Below, piece after piece: positions 57,241 to 64,000 of a DNA stretch of 64,000 bases. Position 1 is the stretch's first letter; each line of letters opens with the position of its first letter. Below the pieces are notes generated by a model. It saw only the letters and a list, made by a program, of their open reading frames with translations. It was not told the DNA's origin and ran no database searches. Made by a program: the position numbers and the translations under genes. The DNA comes from Polytrichum commune (Eukaryota > Streptophyta > Polytrichopsida > Polytrichales > Polytrichaceae), in NCBI GenBank assembly GCA_950295325.1, contig OX485805.1, forward strand, positions 16,851,501-16,915,500. The letters run 5' to 3'.

Positions 57241-57420
57241 ATGTAGAATTCCCCCCCCCCCCCCCAAATAAAATAAAATAATAATATAAAAATGTTGACC
57301 ATTGAGCCTAGAATGGTTAACGTATTTTGAGCGCATGGTCATATATATTTTTAAATACATAATAAGGTCAAGACTTGAGAATCCACCCTACTTGCATTAT
57401 CTAATCATAATAGCACAATG
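57241..57420 (+). repeat. R1 fragment with poly-C (15)
   Basis: AGTCATGTAGAATT precedes C15 (57251-57265), followed by an AATAAA-rich run and then ATGTTGACCATTGAGCCTAG and GAGCGCATGGTCATAT. The C-run is at the same R1 position as at 42840. Confidence 0.65.
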
Positions 57421-60400
57421 TACATGTAACAAGACTATGTTTGAAACAACGGCTTTAGTGCACATCTAAGGCTATTCTTTTTCTTTTCTTTTTTGTCAAT
57501 TTTATCATGATTGGACATGTGGCATTGTGGAGAATTTATGCATATGTCCATTCTTAATTCTACAAGTCACCACATGACATCAAATTATCAATTACACTTC
57601 GTCAAGCAATCGGAAAAGCCTTATACCACTCCTCACATCATGTTTCCAATCGCACAATCAAGCCTACTATGAGGTAGTTCATCGTGTGCTCACATGTTAA
57701 TACATATTCTTGATATGTTGGGAGTTGGTGGATCCTCGGAGGATCTCAACCCTTGGATTTGGATGAACGAAAATTTTTGTGTTGTCCATGAGCTAGCCTG
57801 AGCCCATGGGCAACATAGAAAAACAATAGACAATAACGTATTATGATCAAATTATAATTTTAATAACGAATGGGAACATACTAAAACCTCCCCAATATCT
57901 TTTGGAAGCCCCATTATTCCCCTAACGACTTCACATGAATTTTGACACACTTTTTGCACATGCCACCGCTCTTTATTTTTCAAGTCCAAAGAACAACTAA
58001 TTCATTCTACTCACACCAAATGATCCGATTAGCCATGGCTATTGTGAAGGAATAACATGACGTAGACACAATGTTGCATAGGAAAGGGCTTCAAGTTCGT
58101 TTAACTATGTCCCCAACATGTTGAGGGGAGTAATATTGCAGTCGTGTTCCATTAGACTAATTCCGGGCCTCGATGCTAGTGTTGGAATCAAATATCCTAA
58201 GAATATTCATTCGAGGGCTATAGAAGCTCTCCCCAATGGCTTGGGGTTTGTGGTGTCTATGTAAACTCATCCACTGTGGATGAAAAGAGCTCTAGTAAAA
58301 ACAAATCCTCTACAAGGTGAAGGGCTTATTCTTCAACTGGAGTTCATTGCACCATTTATGGTATTTTGTGTCATATGTGTTATAGTGCTACTTACCTTGT
58401 TTTGAGTTCTATGCTAGTTTACACTAATGATCAACAACTTCATCATTAGTGTTGCCACTTGACACTTAGCGTTCAAGTGCACTCGCTAATATCTTGGCAT
58501 GAGTATGTTCAATAATGTTATGAGGTGTATGCCATGTTACATGGAATGCTATCATGTAAGCAACGAGTGATGAACGGTAACTTGTGAGCAGTGAGGTTGG
58601 CAAAATATTTGGCGATACACCCACTAGTACCCTATAACCGTGGTATTTTCGCATACATAATCAGATCTTTGTTTGTAATAATATGTATGTGAAGTTCACA
58701 CAAAGTGCAATCGACCTAGTGAATGCCTTACTTTACTTTTCAAATCAACAACCGCAAGATTGGCTTGAGGGTTTGGAAATGATTTCTAACATTTTCATCA
58801 TATTCAACATTCAATTTCTTCATAAAAAATTGCAAGCACATTTCAAGTATCAAGCATGCTCTAGACTATATTTCCAAAATTCACGTAGGTTTGAGAAATG
58901 AATTGATGAAAGCATTGTGGAAAATTTAGAAAGTAAAGCTCTTTGAGCATAGATGGAAGTACAAGAGGAAATTACTCGCATGCATCAATGCCCACAAAGT
59001 AATGGACACATTCAATGTAGTCAATGTGGAACCATGCATACCAACTCCATAAACACTTCTATCATCTTCATTCCATCCTCCTCTTTGTCGTTAACTTGTT
59101 CAATACACTCCTTTGCCTCGACAAATACAAATGGGAGGATGCGACGATCATAACCCAACGACCTACTACGATGTGATGATGTTGAGGTTGGGTTCACAAC
59201 CTTTGCGACTTCCTTTGCATGTAATGTGATAATTATGCAAGTGGGAGGGGACATCACATTTTATTTATTTAAAAACAAAACTCAAATGGTCAACATTCAT
59301 CACTAGAGAATAACATGTTGAATGACTTCATAATCGAAACAAACATGTAACAAATAGTGGACTTGTGTGCTTCATCGGGGTTTCGTGAAAACTTTCCGAA
59401 CATGTTCCCTATCATCTCAAGGGAGATCTCTCTACCATTGAGCCACCACTCTGAGGTGAGGATGTAGCATTGTACGATGGTTCCAAGGTAACATTGAACA
59501 TGGCAAAGTCTCTCTCAAATGCGATAAAGTAGCGCTACTACACCAACAAGCAAGAATTAATGCATGTGCAATCCACATAAACATAGATATTATCTTCAAT
59601 GTTTGAAATGCATAGTTACATTTAAAACAAATTTAATTCACATGTAGATGCATAAGCATTAATAATTGATCCCGGTTTAATCAACACCTCCGTTGAGAAT
59701 TGTAAAGGCTATGGATTTTCTTCTTGTCCACATCTTCATGACTCATTTACTTTCATAATTTGTGTTTATGTAGTAGTGCGATTGAAAAGGCCAGTAGCTC
59801 TACTAGAATTCTCTCTACTATCCATATTAGCTACCCATTCTAGTCTACGTTACCCTACTACCTATACCTTATTACTCAAGTAACCAATACTATTATTCTT
59901 GAGGGTTGTATTGGTATTGCCCACCCCCTAATATTGGTCAAGATTCGTAAGCATACTATGCCACTATAATCTGACCTACTTATGACTATGCCACTATACT
60001 AGATTTATGACATATCTTTTGATTTACTTTGTCTTATACCAGTAGCGTAATAACCCTCCAACTTGTGGTTATGCACTTTTTTCCTTATTGATCTACCATA
60101 TTTACCTCTAGCTTCCTAACCTAGTCTATAATGACCAAGATTACTGCACTATAATGTAGAGGGTGGATTTCTAGCCGGTAGTGAATTTGAGGTGTTGACC
60201 AACTTAGTCCTCTTAATTCTAACACTAAAGCGGTAGATACTTCTTGGGGGAAATGAAGGTGAGAAATACATAAGTCTTGGAACTAATTGCTTACCTAATG
60301 ATAATTGTACTACGACCACAAACAAATTAGGAACATTTCAAATTCAAATACTCATATTCCAAGGACCAACATTTGTTAGCATTTGTTAGCAAGGTCGTAC

Positions 60401-60739
60401 ACCACAAAACTTTACCACTCCCTTAACTGCTCACCTGTTTTTACGCTTTCTAAGTAGGTACTAGGATTTGTGGCTAAGAAACCCTCATTTCACTATCCTA
60501 ACCACCGCTTCTTATGCAGTCATCTTAAGGGTTACAAGCATCACTCTTATATTTATCCTTCATAAATGTTCTCCTTTGCGAATAGTTATGGTTGCCTCCT
60601 TATAAAATTACACGATTCTACCTTCAACTTATTACTTAGTAAAGCACAATTCCTTGCAGGGGTTTTGTAAAGCTCATACGGAAGTTTTGACAACACCATT
60701 TACAAAGCATTTGTAAGAAATAATTGACAATTTGAGCTA
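57421..60739. other. Intergenic stretch
   Basis: No gene is recognised. A decayed TA MITE end (CACCATTTATGGTATTTTGT) lies near 58349, and a short perfect hairpin, ACACTAATGAT with its complement, at 58421-58452. Confidence 0.4.
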
Positions 60740-61540
60740 TCCTCAAGGTTACCCAAATGTTGATATTTGTATCCTTGGCACCAACATACAAATTTCAATA
60801 TTTGGGAATTTTCAAAGTCGCTTTGAAAACCCTAAAAAATGAAGCGAGGGCCAATTATAAATCATTTGAGAGAAATAAATTAAAACTTAAGCCAAAGTTA
60901 AAGTTACCAAAATGTTCATATTTATATCCTTGGGACCATAGGTACAAACTTCAATTTCTTGGAGATTTGTCAAGATAACTTCAAAAGCCTTGGGAAATGA
61001 TTCAAAAGCGATTTGGTTTTTAAAAAATAAAGAATGTTGTCACAAACATAAAATGTTACCCAAATGTTGACATTAGTATCCTCGGTGTTGAGGTGCCTAT
61101 TTTCAAAATTTTGAAGATTTTGAAATTCACTTTGAAAGCCTTGGGCAAAGATGCGAGGGCCATTTTTAAACCATTGAAATTTTTTAAAACTTAAAAAATG
61201 AGATGAATTAAAACTTATCCAACTATTGATATTCATACCCTCAGTCATGCCCTCAATATCAAGATGATTAATTTCAAAGTCTTAGAGATTTTTCAAAATT
61301 TGCTTTGAAAGCCTTGGTAAGCAATGTGAGGGCCATTTGTAAACTATATGAGAAAATTAATAAAAATAAATGTGAGAGAAATTAAAATTTACCCAAATGT
61401 TGATATTTTTACCCTTAGCACCAAGGTGACTAATTTCAAGTTTTTGGAGATTTGTCAAAATCCTTTTGAAACCCTAGGAAGTCCTACAAAGGCCATTTGT
61501 AAATCACATGAGGAAAAGAAATTGTGACCAAATTTAGTTT
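60740..61540. repeat. Degenerate tandem array, ~5 units of 154-175 bp
   Basis: The marker TTACCCAAATGTTGATATT recurs at about 60749, 60904, 61058, 61215 and 61389 in varying form. Each is followed by an ATCCTTGG-like block, a TTTCAAAGTC or TTTCAATTTC block, GCTTTGAAAGCC and GAGGGCCA. Units have drifted strongly, so the array is old. Confidence 0.8.
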
Positions 61541-63576
61541 CCATTTTGTTTCACTCAAAGCCATTTCTTATAACTCAGAGAGTTTCTCTGGGCCCATTTA
61601 TAAAGCATGTAAAAATATTATATTCACATTTGAAACCAACTTTTGGGTGCTCAAAATGTTGAACTTTTTATTTTGCATAACGACATTGACTTCTATTTTG
61701 GGGGACAACATCCCAGTGAAATGTTGAGTTCCACCTAGAGAAGAAAATTATGTTCGTGCATAGATTTTGGATGTTCACCTCGACATAATGAAGGGTTCAA
61801 ACATTTCATTCCAATGGGTATCAAAATGATGGATCGCTCATGTCATGATCTTTAGGGACCACTCTTGTTGAAGTTTGAGCTTTTGAAAGATGTGACCATG
61901 GCCAACATTTGGAGGATAAAACCACAATCTCGTGCCATAGGTGCGATAGCAAATAATATACGGTACATATGATTGAGTATTGTGATGCGTGGTCTGAAGA
62001 TGTCACAAAACAACTATGTTTTGGATAACTCTCTATGATCAAGATCACCCAACAATATACGTATTTGTGGTTACAATTTCAATACAAAACCTTGCAAGAA
62101 TTTGACGTACATAATACAATGAAGGATGTTAAAACGCATTACCATGTCACGCTATGTTGGTGGTTGTATTCTACTGCGGCCACAAAGGAAGGGCTTTCAC
62201 AATCTTTCAAAACAATTGAGATTGTGGACTTTCTATAACAAGCAATGAATTGGTCACCTACTCTTGGTAGGTTATGAGGAAGGTTAACTAATATGTGTTA
62301 TATTTGTTAACAAAACACTCATTTGGGGTATATTAAGTCCATGATCTTGATTTGACTACACTCAATTGTTATACATAACACCATTTGTTTTTGGGTCAAT
62401 TTAATTGATCCTATCGTAACTTAGACATTGTAGGAGATATAAATTTTGAGCATGCTTTAGTTGTTGCAAATTTGAATTTTGGATCAATAATTTTGATTGT
62501 TCCGGAACATACGTGCTTGCATCCAACAACCCAACATAACACACACAAAGTACATACACTACAAGTTCACAATCTAGTGACTAAGGCTCTTATTGAAGAT
62601 TTGGCTTACAAAGTATACATATGGGAGGGCCATTGTTTAACCTAGCTATGTACGATTCAATAGGGTGCTATGATTGTTTTGGTAGAGGTAAGTATGTTCT
62701 TTGGATGCCACAAATTAAATAGCACAAGTGTATAATAGGGGTTTTTTTGAGGCATTGATGTTTATAATATATGTAAGGGGGAGTTATTGTTTACTATAAT
62801 TGTTTGTTGTCTACAAATAAAGTGGCTATTGAAAATCTAAAAGTATATGTAGATGTACAAATCACATCCGTCAAGTTAAAAAAATTGACAATACTTTTGC
62901 TTATGTTATAACTTAAATGACCATTTGTTGGTACATCTAGATGCTATCATTTCCCTAGCTTCAACGACACATGTTGCATGGTCAAATTCTCACAAGCTAT
63001 ATCATGATGATGAAAATTTCTTTAAAACCTTTCTCAAATTTGAAAGCGAAAGTGGATTGGGGATGAGGTATTTCATTTGGAACTGAACCTTGAGATGAGA
63101 CATTTAATCTAGAAGATGTTGGTTTCCAACTCCATAAATACAAGGCTATAATCACAACATTGAATATTGGAATTTATCTCAAACCTCCCTTGAAAACGTT
63201 CTCAAATCTAAGTTTCATTCACTTTAGACACCCACTGTAACAAACCTCCCACATGTTTGCTACCAACTTTCACAATAACAATTATCAATCAAAATGATGA
63301 GTTGAAGAACTCAAATTATTTTCCTTGTGACATCTAATTACAATCATAGACTAATTAGATATTGGTCTAAGCTTAACCACCCGACCATAGGAGAGAGACA
63401 AAAAAGATCCTCTCTCCTCCCCTGAGCTTCCTCTTATCCCAAAGGCACAAGTTTTACTTCCTATTTTCACATACACTAGAAGTATTCTATTCATAGCTCT
63501 ATCTTTTAGTTCTACTATGAATCTTCTATCTTTTGTTCTTCTAGAACTTACTTCCATCTTTTAACCCAATCACATT
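61541..63576. other. Intergenic stretch
   Basis: No gene or repeat family recognised. Confidence 0.35.
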
Positions 63577-64000
63577 CTTCCAGTTGGAACTGTCTAATTC
63601 CAACTTGATTCATCCATCCCTTCATCTAGTTGGAACCGTTTAATTGCAACTTGATCCATCCATCCATTCTTCCAGTGGGAGCCATCTAATTCCAACTTGA
63701 TCCATCCATTCATTCTTCTAGTGGGAGCCGTCTAATTCCAACTTGATCCATCCATCCAATCTTCTAGTTGGAACTATCTAATTCCAACTTGATTCTTTCA
63801 TCCATTCTTATATTTGGAAATGTCCAATTCCAGTGCACCTCATTGAGAGCTATCTAACTCATGTGCACATGTTCTCATTATGGAATGGTCTAATTTCAAT
63901 GCACTAAATGTAGAGTTGTCTAACTCCTGTGCACATATTGTCAACTTGGAGTTGTCTAGCTCCAATCCATCCATCTTCAACTGGGAGTTGTCTTGCTCCC
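63577..64000. repeat. 46-bp tandem array running off the window end
   Basis: Units start near 63580, 63626, 63672, 63718 and 63764 with AGTTGGAAC..TCTAATTCCAACTTGAT followed by CCATCCATCC. After about 63800 the units degenerate. Each unit contains the inverted pair AGTTGGAA and TTCCAACT, so every repeat can form a small hairpin. Confidence 0.85.

Noticed and set aside
2391-64000. A second complete host gene or a retrotransposon with recognisable pol domains
   Set aside because: Reading the open frames on both strands gave no reverse transcriptase, integrase, protease or known plant protein signature; the decayed repeats are too worn to classify by eye.

Overview
The window looks like nuclear DNA of a land plant. 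The only secure host gene is the 3' half of an intron-containing gene for the GatB subunit of organellar glutamyl-tRNA(Gln) amidotransferase (exons between 184 and 2390, + strand). The remaining ~61 kb is an AT-rich gene desert built of small DNA transposons, old dispersed repeats, tandem arrays and homopolymer tracts. A species cannot be named. The large gene-poor space would suit a plant with an expanded genome, for example a fern or another seed-free lineage, but that is inference.

Layout: 0-2.4 kb, GATB. 2.4-8.4 kb, 3' flank, old copies of a dispersed repeat called R1 here, and a 235-bp hAT-type MITE. 8.4-10.7 kb, TA-flanked MITEs, one of them split by a PIF/Harbinger-type MITE. 11.28-12.85 kb, a fold-back element with ~420-bp arms. 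13-15.6 kb, R1. 15.6-18.2 kb, a nested stack: an inverted-repeat element inside R1, a hAT MITE split by an 829-bp hAT-like element, then a TA MITE split by a second PIF-type MITE. 18-31 kb, R1, tandem duplications and further MITEs. 31.3-33.6 kb, a 665-bp hAT deletion derivative, then a 102-bp tandem array that reads as a 34-residue repeat on the minus strand. 35.9-43.4 kb, TA MITEs and R1. 45.2-47 kb, PIF-type MITEs including a head-to-tail pair. 47.4-48.4 kb, a composite hAT structure in which one octamer occurs three times and a remnant of a transposase C-terminus survives. 49-51.7 kb, a hairpin, a possible pogo/Tigger-like C-terminus, and a hAT MITE carrying both a TA MITE and an internal duplication. 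52-58 kb, R1 and long poly-C/poly-G tracts. 60.7-61.5 kb and 63.58-64 kb, degenerate tandem arrays.

Apart from GATB no set of genes working together can be seen, and I found no undescribed multi-gene system. The best novelty lies in the repeats: a hAT MITE family that serves as target for its relatives, a dispersed repeat in which poly-C tracts have grown at one fixed position in several copies, Pol III promoter-like boxes inside two hAT derivatives, and the 34-residue repeat frame. Target duplications and terminal repeats were read directly from the sequence. Superfamily names rest on duplication length and terminal sequence. Boundaries of R1 copies are approximate. No retrotransposon reverse transcriptase, integrase or capsid domain was recognised.
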